The notes beneath the pieces were generated by a model. The model had not been told where the DNA came from, did not search any database, and was given only the letters and a program-made list of their open reading frames with translations. Shown one piece after another: positions 1-9,679 of a DNA stretch of 54,490 bases (its first letter is position 1; each line of letters opens with the position of its first letter). This stretch comes from Streptomyces boluensis (GTDB taxonomy: Bacteria > Actinomycetota > Actinomycetes > Streptomycetales > Streptomycetaceae): assembly GCF_009908195.1 (NCBI RefSeq), contig NZ_JAAAHS010000006.1, forward strand, positions 1 to 54,490, read 5' to 3'. The position numbers and the translations under genes were made by a program.

Positions 1-48
1 CCTGCCCAGGCCCCCGTCCAGGCCCCCGGCCCGGTGAACGGCTCCTGA
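1..48 (+). CDS. 3' end of an upstream gene (partial)
   Basis: An open frame enters from the window edge and ends at a TGA at 46-48. Its last residues are Pro/Ala/Gln-rich (PAQAPVQAPGPVNGS), a plausible disordered C-terminus. It ends about 22 bases before the start of the trypsin-like gene, so it is probably in the same operon. Ternary systems of this type often have a small trypsin-co-occurring protein in that position, but nothing visible identifies the family. A second open frame stopping at 66-68 is the alternative. Confidence 0.4.
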   Translation, partial: PAQAPVQAPGPVNGS

Positions 49-70
49 TGGCGGGCGGCCGGAAGTGAGC

Positions 71-2248
71 GTGGAGTCGGCCGACGTTCCGCTGCACCGC
101 GCCTTCGTGTCGGTCCTCGGCGCTGAACGGCCCGTGGGCGCCGGGGTGTTGATCGGCCCACGCCGGGTGCTGACCTGTGCGCACGTCGTGAACAGCGCGC
201 TGGGCCGGGACCGCTTCGACCCGGCGCTGCCCGCCTGGGCGCGCACTGTCGAGCTGCGGCTGCCGCACGTCGACCGCGAACGACGCATCACCGCCCGCGT
301 GGTGGCGGACCTGTGGCGGCCGCCCCGGTCCCGGCCGGACCCCGCACAGGCCGCGCCACCGCGGGCCGGCGCGCTGCCCTACTACGGCGATCTGGCCGTC
401 CTCGAACTCGACTCCGACGCCCCGCCGGGTGCCGACCCGGCCCCGTTCCACCCCCAGCGGGACGGCAACGAGGTCGTGGCGCAGTGGGCCAGCGGGCATG
501 CACTGACCACGCTGCGGGCGGTTCCGCGGGTCTCCGCCCACCCCTGGACCGCGCTTGACGTACTGGGCGGCAGCGTCGCGGACGGATTCAGCGGCGGGCC
601 GCTGTGGGACCGGGAGCGGCAGGCGGTCGTCGGCGTGATCGTCGCCGCGCACGACGCGGCGGGCCACACCTCGGCACCGGCGGACCCGACGGAACCCGCG
701 GCCGGCACGGCGCGCGAGCGGCGCGCGTCCGCGACCCTCTACGCGATCGGGCTGACGTCCATCGAGGCCGAACTGCCCGGACTCCCGCCCGTGGCCGTGC
801 CCACGGCCGGACACGGCAGGATCCAACTCCTCGAAAAACTGGAGGAGTTGGTGTCCACCCGGCAGGGCATCAGAGAGTGCGAGGAACGACTCGCCGCACG
901 GCTCGGCCGCAGATCGGCGGGAGCCGCCGCCGATGTCGAAGGGCTGGCCGCGATGGCCATGGGCGTACGGCGCGGCGTCCCCGAACTCCTCGACATCGTG
1001 CACGACCACCTCGCCGAGCACCGGCCCGACCACCTCGCCGCGGGCGGCGGCTGGGACGCGCTACTGCGTATCGCCCGCATCGTCAGCCCGCGCGAACGGC
1101 TCACGGTGCAGCGGCGGCGCAACCTCAACGCGCTCCTCGCCCACTGCCCGGCCACCGACCCCGGCCGGCTCCTTCGCACCGTACTGCCGTACGCCGAGGG
1201 CCTGCCCGCGCCCGTCGATCTCGCGGACGCCACGGACATCCTGGAGGGCTACGAGCCGCCGCAAGGCCGGTCGATGCCTCCGCTGCTGCAGGGCGTCGTC
1301 CAGGTCGCGGTACGCGAGCGGGCCACCGGCGGAGCGGCGGCGGACGACCTCGACTCCTGGATACGGAGCACGGCCCGCCGCCTGGGGGTGGCGCCGGAGA
1401 TCGTCAACGAGTTCCGGGCCGACGCCGCCGCGGCACTCGCCGGTGCGTCGGCGGACCGGCCGGAGGAGGCCGCTCCACCGCGCGTCCAGGTCGAGTTGCT
1501 GCCGGTCGGCCACGGGCGGCTGTTCACGTACCAGATCTGGGTGTGGAACGCGCACGGCAGGCACGAGATCGTCCGCACCCAGGACTCCGAAGTGCCCAGC
1601 GGGCAGGTCGTCGCGGACATCCGGGAGGTGATGCGCACCGAGGTGGACGCGCACCCGCAGAACGCCCGGCTCGAGTTCTTCGTGGCGCCCGCCTGGCTGC
1701 GCCTCGACGTGGACGCCTGGCGGTTCCCGCCGGAGCCCGACGACGCCGAGTACTTCCCCGGCGTCAGCCTGCATGTGATGCTGCGCAGTTCGGAGCGGAC
1801 CAGGGAGACGCACGCGGGCTGGCGGCGGCGCAGCAAGGCCCTCGCGACCGCCCCACGGCTGCTGCTCGACGAGGGCTGCCCCGACCCCGGCGTCGCCATG
1901 GCCCGCCTGGAGGTCAGCCGGGACAGCGGGATCGTCGTCGTGCGCGGGGACCATAAACGGCAGGGCTGGCTGCTTCGCCAGTGCCTGCAGGCCGGGGTGC
2001 ACACCGTCCTCTGGCACCGCGAGGACCGCGAGGACCCCGAGGCGCGGCAGGCCGCGGACCTCCTTGCGCTCGTCGCCGACCTGGACCCCACTCACATTCC
2101 CGAGGCCGTACGGGCCGAGCGGGCCAAGGCCCGCGCCGAACCGGACTGCGTCACCCACCACGGCCGCGGCCTCGCGCTGCTGCACGACGGACCCGAGCAC
2201 CGCCCGCCGCCGCTCGCGCCCGACTCCTGGGACCTCACCCAGCCATGA
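71..2248 (+). CDS. Trypsin-like peptidase / VMAP-type protein of a ternary conflict system
   Basis: About 725 residues. The N-terminal ~230 residues are a trypsin-like serine peptidase: His in LTCAHVV (~38), Asp in YYGDLAVLELD (~107) and Ser in GFSGGPLWD (~174). A helical stretch at ~250-340 resembles an effector-associated domain. The region from ~470 to the end (GRLFTYQIWVWNAHGR, then FFVAPAWLRLDVDAW) looks like the VMAP C-terminal domain. I chose GTG 71 because GGAAG at 61-65 lies 5 bases upstream; GTG 65 is in frame but overlaps that ribosome site. The stop overlaps the next start by ATGA. In the family model the peptidase is the toxic or signalling effector released when the MoxR and vWA partners sense invasion. 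That role is inferred, and the specific effector-domain subtype is uncertain. Confidence 0.8.
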   Translation: MESADVPLHRAFVSVLGAERPVGAGVLIGPRRVLTCAHVVNSALGRDRFDPALPAWARTVELRLPHVDRERRITARVVADLWRPPRSRPDPAQAAPPRAGALPYYGDLAVLELDSDAPPGADPAPFHPQRDGNEVVAQWASGHALTTLRAVPRVSAHPWTALDVLGGSVADGFSGGPLWDRERQAVVGVIVAAHDAAGHTSAPADPTEPAAGTARERRASATLYAIGLTSIEAELPGLPPVAVPTAGHGRIQLLEKLEELVSTRQGIRECEERLAARLGRRSAGAAADVEGLAAMAMGVRRGVPELLDIVHDHLAEHRPDHLAAGGGWDALLRIARIVSPRERLTVQRRRNLNALLAHCPATDPGRLLRTVLPYAEGLPAPVDLADATDILEGYEPPQGRSMPPLLQGVVQVAVRERATGGAAADDLDSWIRSTARRLGVAPEIVNEFRADAAAALAGASADRPEEAAPPRVQVELLPVGHGRLFTYQIWVWNAHGRHEIVRTQDSEVPSGQVVADIREVMRTEVDAHPQNARLEFFVAPAWLRLDVDAWRFPPEPDDAEYFPGVSLHVMLRSSERTRETHAGWRRRSKALATAPRLLLDEGCPDPGVAMARLEVSRDSGIVVVRGDHKRQGWLLRQCLQAGVHTVLWHREDREDPEARQAADLLALVADLDPTHIPEAVRAERAKARAEPDCVTHHGRGLALLHDGPEHRPPPLAPDSWDLTQP

Positions 2249-3294
2249 CCCCATCCGGCCACCGTAGCGACGAGGAGACGCCGCCCGTGCCGCACTCACA
2301 TCCCGCAGAAGCCGATAGTCCGGGGCCGGCCCCCGAGCACTGGTGGGCGTTCCGCGGCCCGGCCGCACTGCCCGAGCCGCCGCCCTGGCGCCGCTTCCCC
2401 TCCACCCAGCGCACCCGGCCGCAGCACTACCTCATGGACGCCGACGAGATCGCCGTGGTCAACGCGGCCCTCCAACTGCGCCGCCCGCTCCTCGTGACGG
2501 GCCGTCCGGGCACCGGCAAGAGCTCCCTCGCCCGCGCCGTCGCCGACGACCTGGGGCTCGGCGAGGTACTGCGCTGGCCGGTGAACAGCCGCTCGACACT
2601 GGCGGACGCCCTCTACCGGTACGACGCGGTGGGGCGGCTCCGTGAAGCCTCACTGCAGCGGGAGCGGGAGCCGCTGCGGGGCTCCGCACGCCGGCTCAAG
2701 CGGCGCACCGGGAACACCTCCGACATCGGGAACTATCTCCGCCTCGGCCCACTCGGCACCGCGCTCGCCGCCACCGCTCAGCCGCGCGTCCTGCTCATCG
2801 ACGAGCTCGACAAGTCCGACATCGACCTGCCGAACGACCTCCTCGTGGTCCTTGAGGAGGGCGAGTTCGAGATCCCCGAGCTCGCCCGGCTGCCCGAACA
2901 CCAGCAGACCACCGATGTACTCGTCACCGGCAGCCGCGACCGGATCCGCGTCCAGCGCGGTGTGGTGTCCTGCACGCACTTCCCGATCGTGGTGATGACG
3001 AGCAACGGCGAACGGGAGTTCCCGCCCGCGTTCCTGCGCCGCTGCGTACGGCTCGACCTGCGCGACCCCGACGAGGAGAAGCTGCGCGACATCGTCCGGC
3101 ACAACCTCGGCGAGGAGGCGCTCGCTCAGGCCGACGACCTGATCGAGACGTTCCTGAGCCGCCAGGCAGTGCAGAGCCAGGCGACCGACCAGTTGCTCGC
3201 GGCGGTCCATCTGCGGGTCACCGGCGCCGACTTGAGCCGCGACGAACTCCTGGGCGCGGTCATGCACCGGTTGGACGAAGCGTTCCCCGCATGA
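2245..3294 (+). CDS. MoxR-family AAA+ ATPase
   Basis: 349 residues. Walker A is GRPGTGKSS at about residue 86, Walker B is VLLIDELDKS, sensor 1 is IVVMTSN and the arginine finger region is FLRRCVRLDL. This is the usual MoxR/RavA-like AAA+ layout. The start overlaps the upstream stop (ATGA at 2245-2248) and the stop overlaps the vWA gene start (ATGA at 3291-3294), so all three proteins are probably made in fixed ratio. MoxR ATPases work with vWA partners as chaperone-like remodelling machines. Here it would be the NTP-dependent switch between the peptidase/VMAP protein and the vWA protein. The first ~45 residues are proline-rich and probably disordered. Confidence 0.88.
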   Translation: MTPSGHRSDEETPPVPHSHPAEADSPGPAPEHWWAFRGPAALPEPPPWRRFPSTQRTRPQHYLMDADEIAVVNAALQLRRPLLVTGRPGTGKSSLARAVADDLGLGEVLRWPVNSRSTLADALYRYDAVGRLREASLQREREPLRGSARRLKRRTGNTSDIGNYLRLGPLGTALAATAQPRVLLIDELDKSDIDLPNDLLVVLEEGEFEIPELARLPEHQQTTDVLVTGSRDRIRVQRGVVSCTHFPIVVMTSNGEREFPPAFLRRCVRLDLRDPDEEKLRDIVRHNLGEEALAQADDLIETFLSRQAVQSQATDQLLAAVHLRVTGADLSRDELLGAVMHRLDEAFPA

Positions 3295-6200
3295 TCGAGC
3301 GGCTGCGGGACGCGTTGAACGGCATGGGGTACGACCTCGGCGGCCCTGAACTCCTCGACGTGCTGTGGCTGGCCCAGGCGATGGCCGCCGCCGAACCGCC
3401 CGTGGCCGCCCCGCCCGACGTACCCCCGACACCTCAGGAGGAGCAGCCGGCCACTCAGGCCCCGCCCCTCGACGGGCCCACGCCCCCGGCCGACCCGCCG
3501 GACACCGCCGAGCCGGAGCCGCGTTCACCCGCCGCTCCCGAGCCGGCCGGCGACAGCGTCCTGCGCCACCGCCTGTTCGGCGCCGCCGCTCCCGCTCCCC
3601 GTACCGCGTCCGGGCCGCAGGCCCGCGCCGTCCGCGCACCGGGGCCACGCGCGCTGCCCGGACTGCACGGTCTGGCACGGTCCCTGCGCCCACTGCGGAA
3701 CTTCCGCCCGCACCGGTTCCGTACGGTGGTCGACATCGAGGCGACCGTGCGGCTCACGGCCGAATCAGGTGTGCACGACGTGGTCGACCGCCCGGCACAG
3801 GAACTCCGGCACACGGCCGTACTCCTCGTCGACGGCTCCGCGTCGATGCGCGTGTGGCAGCCGCTCGTACGGGACGTGCGCCGACTCCTCGAACGGGGCG
3901 GCGTGTTCCGCGCGGTGCACCTGCGGCGGATCGACCCGCGTGCCGGGTGGCGTGCGGCGGCCGTGCCGCGTACGGAGTCCCCCGTCACGTTCCTGCTGAC
4001 CGACGGGGTCGACGAGGCCTGGCGCGGAGCGGTGGGCCACCGGCGGCTGCGGGCGATGCAGCGCAACGGCCCGCTGGTGGTGCTCTCCCCGCTGCCGCGC
4101 CGACTCTGGCGCGGCACGGCCTTCGACGCGCAGCCCCAACTCCTGGTCGCACAGCGGCCGTTCGCGACCGACGCGGAACTCGGCATCCTCGACCCCCTAG
4201 ACCTCGGCCGGGCCGAACACCTCCCGGACACGGTCCCGGTTCCGGTCGTCGGGCTCTCCCGCACCGCACTCGGCACCTGGTCCCGGCTCCTCACGAGGCC
4301 CGGCGTACCGCACCTGATGGACACGGTGCTGGTGGGCGCGGGCCCGGCGGCGGGCGTGGGCCCGGCGGCGGGCGCGCCCGCGACCGTCGCGCCGGTGCCG
4401 GACGGGGCGCGGTCGGCGGAGCAACTCCTCGACCGCTTCCGGGCCTCCTTCTCCCCGGAGGCGTACCGCCTCGCCGTACGGCTCTCCGCGATCCGCCCGC
4501 TGAACACCCCGGTGATCCAGCTGGTGCGGCTCGCCACCCTGCCCGGGTCCACGTCGAGCGCCGTCGCCGAAGTCCTGCTCGGCGAACTCCTCGAACCCCT
4601 CGCCGACGGCCGTGCGACGGAGCTGGGACTCCCCGCGTCCCTCGGCGGCGGAGACCTCCACTACGACTTCAAGCCCGGCCTCCGCGACCTCCTCGCGGGC
4701 GGCCTCAGCACCGAGCAGAGCATCCAGACCGTCGCGGCGGTCGGCCGCGCCCTCGAACCCCACCTGGGCCGCATGCCGGACTTCGCCGCGCTCCTGGCCG
4801 ACCCCGCGGGCACCGCGCGCCTCCCGGCCGGGACCACACCGTTCGCGGAACTCGTCAGCCCTGTCCTCGACCGCCTTTACGGCGGGGCGGGTGTCACGGG
4901 CGGCGGCGGCCCCTTCGCCATGGCGGGGCGCGGCGAATCGCCCGCCGCCACCGCGCCCGAGGCAACGCCGGGACCGGTGCGGTTCAGCGTGTTCGGACCG
5001 GAACTGGCCTGGCGCGGCGACACCCCGTTCGACCTGGGCAAGCCCCAGCAGCGCGCGGTGTTCGCGGCGTTGCTGCTGCGGGCCGGCCACAGCGTGACGC
5101 GGGAGGAGCTGCTCGACGGGGTGTGGGGCGACTCCGCCCCGGAATCCGCACACCACACCTTGCGCCACCACGTGTCCCGACTGCGCGATCTGCTGCGCTC
5201 GACCGGATACGACATCGACATCGACAGCCCGGCCCGCAGCTACCGACTGCACACCCAACTCCCGGACGCGGCCTTCCCGTTGGACCTGCACGCCGCCGAG
5301 AAGCTGCACACGCGGGCCAAGGCCACGCAGGCCGACGGGGACCGCTTAGCCGCGCGCCGACTCCTGGCCGAGGCACTGGAACAGCTGCCCGGCGAACCAC
5401 TCGACGGACTGCCGGGTCCGTACGCCGAAGCGCAGCGCGCCCGGCTGAACGACTGGCGCCTCACCCTGCTCGAAGCCCGGATCGAACTCGACCTGGAACT
5501 CGGCGCACATGAGGCCCTCGAACCGGAGCTGTCCGCCCTGGCCCGGGAGCATCCCTTCCGTGAGCGGATCCGCGCCTGGCTCATGGTGGCGCTCTACCGC
5601 CTCGGCCGCCCGGCCGAGGCGCTGGCCGTGTACGCGGACACGCGGCGCCTGCTCACCCACGAACTCGGCCTCGACCCGGGCGCCGAACTGGTCGAGCTGC
5701 ACCAGCGCATCCTTCAGGCAGCCCCCGCCGACACGCTGCTGACCAGCCGTCACATCCCGGCGCAGACACGGCAACCCGATCAACCCGACCAGATCGGACC
5801 ACCCTGGCCCCCCACCGAAGGCACGTACTTCTGTGTGCTCGGCCCCGTCCGCGCCCTGCGCGAAACCGAGCCCTTGGCCACCGGTTCTCCCCAACAGCGC
5901 GCCCTGCTGGCCGCGTTGCTCCTGCGCGACGGCCGGACCGCCACGGCCCCCGAGCTGATCGACGCGATCTGGGGTGACGAACCGCCTCAGCAGGCCCTCG
6001 CGGCGATCCGCACGTACGCCTCCCGGCTGCGCAAGGCTCTGGGGCCCGACGTACTGATCTCCGAAGCCGGAGGGTACGCCGTGCGGACCGGGCGAGGGGG
6101 GCTCGACCTGCACGTCGTGGAGGACCTGGCGGCGGCGTCGGAGCGGGCACGGGAAGCCGGCGACCTGCCGACGGCCCGCAGACTGCTCGGACGGGCGCTG

Positions 6201-8723
6201 AGCCTCTGGGACGGCGAGCCGTTGACGGGGCTTCCAGGGCCGTACGCCGAGGTGCAGTGGTCCCGCCTGACGGACTGGCACCTGGAGCTCACCGAGACAC
6301 ATGTCGACATGGACCTGGAGTCGGGCGAACACGCCGAAGCGGCATCGAGGCTCACCGCGCTCACCGCCGCGCACCCGCTGCGCGAGCGGCTGCGCGAGCA
6401 GTTGATGCTCGCGCTGTACCGCTCGGGCCGCCAGGCCGAGGCCCTCGCCGTGTACGCGGACATCCGCAGGCTGCTCTCCGACGAGCTGGGCGTCGACCCG
6501 AGCCCCGGCCTCTCCGAGCTCCAGCAGCAGATTCTCCGTGCCGACGCATCCCTTGACGCGGCCTTGCCCCAGGAGTCCCCGCGGCCCGAGGAACCGCTTC
6601 GCCCTCAGCAACTTCCCGCAAGGGTCCCGGACTTCACCGGGCGCGCCTCCTTCGTGACGGAACTGAGCGAGTTCCTGTCCTCCGCCGAGGGCCGCGTCAT
6701 GGCGGTCTCCGCGCTCGCGGGCATGGGCGGTGTCGGCAAGACCACCCTCGCCGTGCATGTCGCGCACGCCACCGGCGTCCACTTCCCGGACGGCCAGCTC
6801 TACGTCGACCTTCAGGGCGCGGGCGCGCGCCCCGCCGAACCGGAGGCCGTACTCGGCTCGTTCCTCAGGGCACTCGGCGCACCCCCGTCCACTGTTCCGC
6901 CCTTGCTGGACGAGCGGGCGGCCCTGTACCGCCAACTCCTCCACGGCCGCCGCGTCCTCGTCCTGTTGGACAACGCCCGCGACGCCGCCCAGGTCAGGCC
7001 CCTGCTTCCGGGTACGGATGGGTGCGCGGCGCTGATCACGTCCCGGATGCGGATGGTGGACCTGGCCGGTGCGCACCTCGTCGACCTGGACGTGATGTCG
7101 CCGGAGGAAGCGCTTCAGCTGTTCATCCGGATCGTCGGCGAGGAGCGCGTCGCGTCCGAGCGTGAGGCCGCCCTCGACGTGGTCGCGGCCTGCGGGTTCC
7201 TGCCTCTCGCCATCCGCATCGCGGCGTCCCGGCTCGCCTCCCGGCGTACGTGGACGGTCTCGGTGCTCGCCGCGAAGCTTGCCGACGAGCGCCGTCGCCT
7301 GGACGAGCTGCAGGCCGGTGACCTGGCCGTCAAGGCCACCTTCGAGCTGGGGTACGGCCAGTTGGAGCCCGCGCAGGCCCGCGCGTTCCGGCTGCTCGGG
7401 CTCGCCGACGGGCCCGACATGTCGCTCGCCGCGGCCGCCGCGATGCTCGACCTGCCGGTGGAGGACACCGAAGACCTCCTCGAAGCCCTCGTGGACACCT
7501 CCCTTCTGGAATCCGCCGCACCCGGCCGCTACCGCTTCGCCACTCTCGTACGGCTCTACGCCCGCGCCGCGGCCGAACGAGACGAACAGCCGCCCAGCGA
7601 GCGGGAGTCGGCGCTGTCGCGGCTCCTGGACTTCTACCTGGCGACCGCCGTGGGCGTGTACGCGCTGGAACGACCGGGCGCGCGACTGGTCGATCACCTG
7701 GAACCGACGGAACGCCGGGGTCTGCGCTTCGACGACGTGCGCGATGCGCGGCGGTGGCTCCACGCCGAGGCGGCGTGCCTGTTCGCCTGCATGCGCCAGT
7801 CGCACCGCCCGGCCTTCCTGCGCCGCGCGGTCGACCTGCTGTGGATCGCCCGCGACCTGGGCGAGTCCGGCGCGTTCTTCGCCACGTACGAAGAGACCGC
7901 GCAGCTTCTGCTCGACGCCGCCGAGGCACAGGGCGACGCACGCGCGACCGCCCGCGCCGCACTGGTGCTGTGCGAGACGGGGCTCCTCTCCGGCCGGTTC
8001 GACGCCGTCGAGGAGCGGACGGGCCAGGTGCTGGCGGCAGCCCGGGAGGCCGACGACGGGCAGGTCGTGTGCGAACTGGCCTTCCTGCGCGGCACGGTGG
8101 CGGTGAACCAGGAGCGGCAGGAGCAAGCGATGGCGCACTTCGAGGTGGCGCTCAACGGATTCCGGTCCTTCGGCGATGTTCCGGGACAGGGGAGCGTGCT
8201 GTCCGTCCAGTCGCGCGCCCTGCTCGGTCTTGGGGACATCGAGGGCGCGCTGGAACTGGCCGAGGCGTCCGTCGGACTCTTCGACGGCGCCGGGCTCTCG
8301 ATGCGTGCCGCCGACGCCCGCTACTCGCTGGGACTCATACACACGGAAGCCGGGCGGTACGAGGAGGCCAGTCGCGTCCTGAACGAGGCGCGGTCCGTCT
8401 TCAAGGACGCCGGACAGCAGTTCTGGGAAGGGCACACCTGCCTGCGCCTGGCGCAGGTCGAGCTGGCGGACGACCACCCCGCCGAGGCCGCCGCCTACGC
8501 GGAACAGGCACTCGGTCTGGTGGACGACCTGATAGGCCCGTGGCGGCGCGGCCAGGTCCTCACGGTCCTTGGCCGGGCCCTCTCCGCCCTGGGCCAGACC
8601 GACCGCGCCCGGGTGTGCTGGCAGGAGGCACTCGACCTCTTCGAGCAGCGCGGGTCCTCCGGGTCCACCGGGTCCGCCGAGGCCGATGCGGTGCGCGGGC
8701 TCCTCGAAGTCCCGACGGGGTGA
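3291..8723 (+). CDS. Giant vWA - double SARP - NB-ARC - repeat regulator (SAV_2336/AfsR-like fusion)
   Basis: 1810 residues. The order is: N-terminal SAV_2336-type region and proline-rich linker (1-150); vWA domain with MIDAS start VDGSAS near 181; an OmpR-type DNA-binding plus BTAD (SARP) module at ~562-820; a second SARP module at ~844-1090; NB-ARC STAND ATPase with P-loop GMGGVGKTT near 1143, Walker B VLVLLDNA and a CGFLPLAIRIAASRL motif; then helical TPR-like repeats from ~1500 to the end. vWA proteins partner MoxR ATPases. SARP/NB-ARC proteins of the AfsR type activate transcription in Streptomyces. Fusing them suggests the ternary system reports to DNA. A TTA codon at 5346-5348 (residue 686, first BTAD) makes translation likely to depend on the bldA tRNA. 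The start is fixed by the ATGA overlap. Confidence 0.85.
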   Translation: MIERLRDALNGMGYDLGGPELLDVLWLAQAMAAAEPPVAAPPDVPPTPQEEQPATQAPPLDGPTPPADPPDTAEPEPRSPAAPEPAGDSVLRHRLFGAAAPAPRTASGPQARAVRAPGPRALPGLHGLARSLRPLRNFRPHRFRTVVDIEATVRLTAESGVHDVVDRPAQELRHTAVLLVDGSASMRVWQPLVRDVRRLLERGGVFRAVHLRRIDPRAGWRAAAVPRTESPVTFLLTDGVDEAWRGAVGHRRLRAMQRNGPLVVLSPLPRRLWRGTAFDAQPQLLVAQRPFATDAELGILDPLDLGRAEHLPDTVPVPVVGLSRTALGTWSRLLTRPGVPHLMDTVLVGAGPAAGVGPAAGAPATVAPVPDGARSAEQLLDRFRASFSPEAYRLAVRLSAIRPLNTPVIQLVRLATLPGSTSSAVAEVLLGELLEPLADGRATELGLPASLGGGDLHYDFKPGLRDLLAGGLSTEQSIQTVAAVGRALEPHLGRMPDFAALLADPAGTARLPAGTTPFAELVSPVLDRLYGGAGVTGGGGPFAMAGRGESPAATAPEATPGPVRFSVFGPELAWRGDTPFDLGKPQQRAVFAALLLRAGHSVTREELLDGVWGDSAPESAHHTLRHHVSRLRDLLRSTGYDIDIDSPARSYRLHTQLPDAAFPLDLHAAEKLHTRAKATQADGDRLAARRLLAEALEQLPGEPLDGLPGPYAEAQRARLNDWRLTLLEARIELDLELGAHEALEPELSALAREHPFRERIRAWLMVALYRLGRPAEALAVYADTRRLLTHELGLDPGAELVELHQRILQAAPADTLLTSRHIPAQTRQPDQPDQIGPPWPPTEGTYFCVLGPVRALRETEPLATGSPQQRALLAALLLRDGRTATAPELIDAIWGDEPPQQALAAIRTYASRLRKALGPDVLISEAGGYAVRTGRGGLDLHVVEDLAAASERAREAGDLPTARRLLGRALSLWDGEPLTGLPGPYAEVQWSRLTDWHLELTETHVDMDLESGEHAEAASRLTALTAAHPLRERLREQLMLALYRSGRQAEALAVYADIRRLLSDELGVDPSPGLSELQQQILRADASLDAALPQESPRPEEPLRPQQLPARVPDFTGRASFVTELSEFLSSAEGRVMAVSALAGMGGVGKTTLAVHVAHATGVHFPDGQLYVDLQGAGARPAEPEAVLGSFLRALGAPPSTVPPLLDERAALYRQLLHGRRVLVLLDNARDAAQVRPLLPGTDGCAALITSRMRMVDLAGAHLVDLDVMSPEEALQLFIRIVGEERVASEREAALDVVAACGFLPLAIRIAASRLASRRTWTVSVLAAKLADERRRLDELQAGDLAVKATFELGYGQLEPAQARAFRLLGLADGPDMSLAAAAAMLDLPVEDTEDLLEALVDTSLLESAAPGRYRFATLVRLYARAAAERDEQPPSERESALSRLLDFYLATAVGVYALERPGARLVDHLEPTERRGLRFDDVRDARRWLHAEAACLFACMRQSHRPAFLRRAVDLLWIARDLGESGAFFATYEETAQLLLDAAEAQGDARATARAALVLCETGLLSGRFDAVEERTGQVLAAAREADDGQVVCELAFLRGTVAVNQERQEQAMAHFEVALNGFRSFGDVPGQGSVLSVQSRALLGLGDIEGALELAEASVGLFDGAGLSMRAADARYSLGLIHTEAGRYEEASRVLNEARSVFKDAGQQFWEGHTCLRLAQVELADDHPAEAAAYAEQALGLVDDLIGPWRRGQVLTVLGRALSALGQTDRARVCWQEALDLFEQRGSSGSTGSAEADAVRGLLEVPTG

Positions 8724-8789
8724 CGCCGCGCGGCCGCCCGCGTCCCGCCGCCGGGGAATACTCAAGCCCCGCTCGGCCTTGGACGCACC

Positions 8790-9524
8790 ATGACCGCAGC
8801 ACACCTCACCTCCTCCCCGCACGCCCCGGCACCCGCCGCCGCGCATCCCCTCGATCAGCCCGCCATGGCCGCGCTCACCGGGCCGCAGGCGGGGTTCGCC
8901 GAGTGGCAGGGGCGGGTGGCGCGGTTTCCCGCGGACGTGGCGCCGTGGCTGGCGTTGCCCGCGGAGCCGGAGCAGCGGGACTGGGCGGATCTCGCCGCGC
9001 TCGTCGGGCCGGGCGGTGAGTTCGCGCTCGCCGCGACGACCGAGGTGACGGGGCCCGAAGGCTGGGCCGAGACGTTCCGCGTGCCCGGTGTCCAGCTCGT
9101 CGACGACGGGGTGCGGGCCCGCCCCGACGAGGAGGCCGTACCGCTCGGCCCCGACGACGTCCCGGAGATGCTGGACCTCGTCGGCCGCACCCGCCCCGGA
9201 CCGTTCATGAAGCGCACCGTCGAGCTCGGCGGGTACGTGGGCATCCGGCGCGGCGGCGCGCTCGTCGCGATGGCGGGGGAGCGGCTGCGGCCCACCGGGT
9301 ACGCCGAGATCAGCGGCGTCTGCACCGACGCCGCGTACCGGGGCCAGGGGCTCGGCGGCCGACTCGTACTCGCTGTGGCGGCGGGCATCCGGGAGCGTGG
9401 CGAGGTCCCGTTCCTGCACACCGGCGCCGACAACACGGGCGCCATCCGGCTCTACGAAGCCCTCGGTTTCCGGCTCCGCCGCCACGTGTCGTTCTTCGGC
9501 CTGCGGGTGCCGACGGACGCGTAG
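8790..9524 (+). CDS. GNAT-family N-acetyltransferase
   Basis: 244 residues with a C-terminal GNAT fold. GVCTDAAYRGQGLGGRLV contains the acetyl-CoA pyrophosphate loop (RGQGLGG). LHTGADNTGAIRLYEALGF is the typical final strand-helix pair and resembles the FR47-like subgroup. The ~130-residue N-terminal part is less conserved and may hold a degenerate second GNAT-like half. The substrate is not predictable. The gene stands 66 bases after the vWA giant gene in the same direction, but I see no functional link. The alanine/proline-rich N-terminus means the true start could be slightly downstream. Confidence 0.8.
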   Translation: MTAAHLTSSPHAPAPAAAHPLDQPAMAALTGPQAGFAEWQGRVARFPADVAPWLALPAEPEQRDWADLAALVGPGGEFALAATTEVTGPEGWAETFRVPGVQLVDDGVRARPDEEAVPLGPDDVPEMLDLVGRTRPGPFMKRTVELGGYVGIRRGGALVAMAGERLRPTGYAEISGVCTDAAYRGQGLGGRLVLAVAAGIRERGEVPFLHTGADNTGAIRLYEALGFRLRRHVSFFGLRVPTDA

Positions 9525-9679
9525 GGCGGCACGGCGTCCGGTCGGGGCGGAGGCGGTCGGTGGCCGTCGGCGGCGGTCGGTGGTGGTCCGGCGCGGTCGA
9601 CGGGCGAGTGTCAGTGCCGGGTGTCACGCTGAAAGCCACCCACTCGGCACGGACACTCTGCACGGAAGGATCCATCGCT

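Noticed and set aside
2650-3693. Minus-strand open frame opposite the MoxR and vWA genes
   Set aside because: Shadow of high-GC coding on the other strand; no motifs and no ribosome site.
5346-9485. A very long minus-strand open frame (over 1300 codons) antisense to the vWA-SARP giant gene
   Set aside because: It mirrors the GC-rich codons of the plus-strand gene, has low-complexity Arg/Gly/Val-rich composition and shows no domains; the plus strand has clear motifs throughout.
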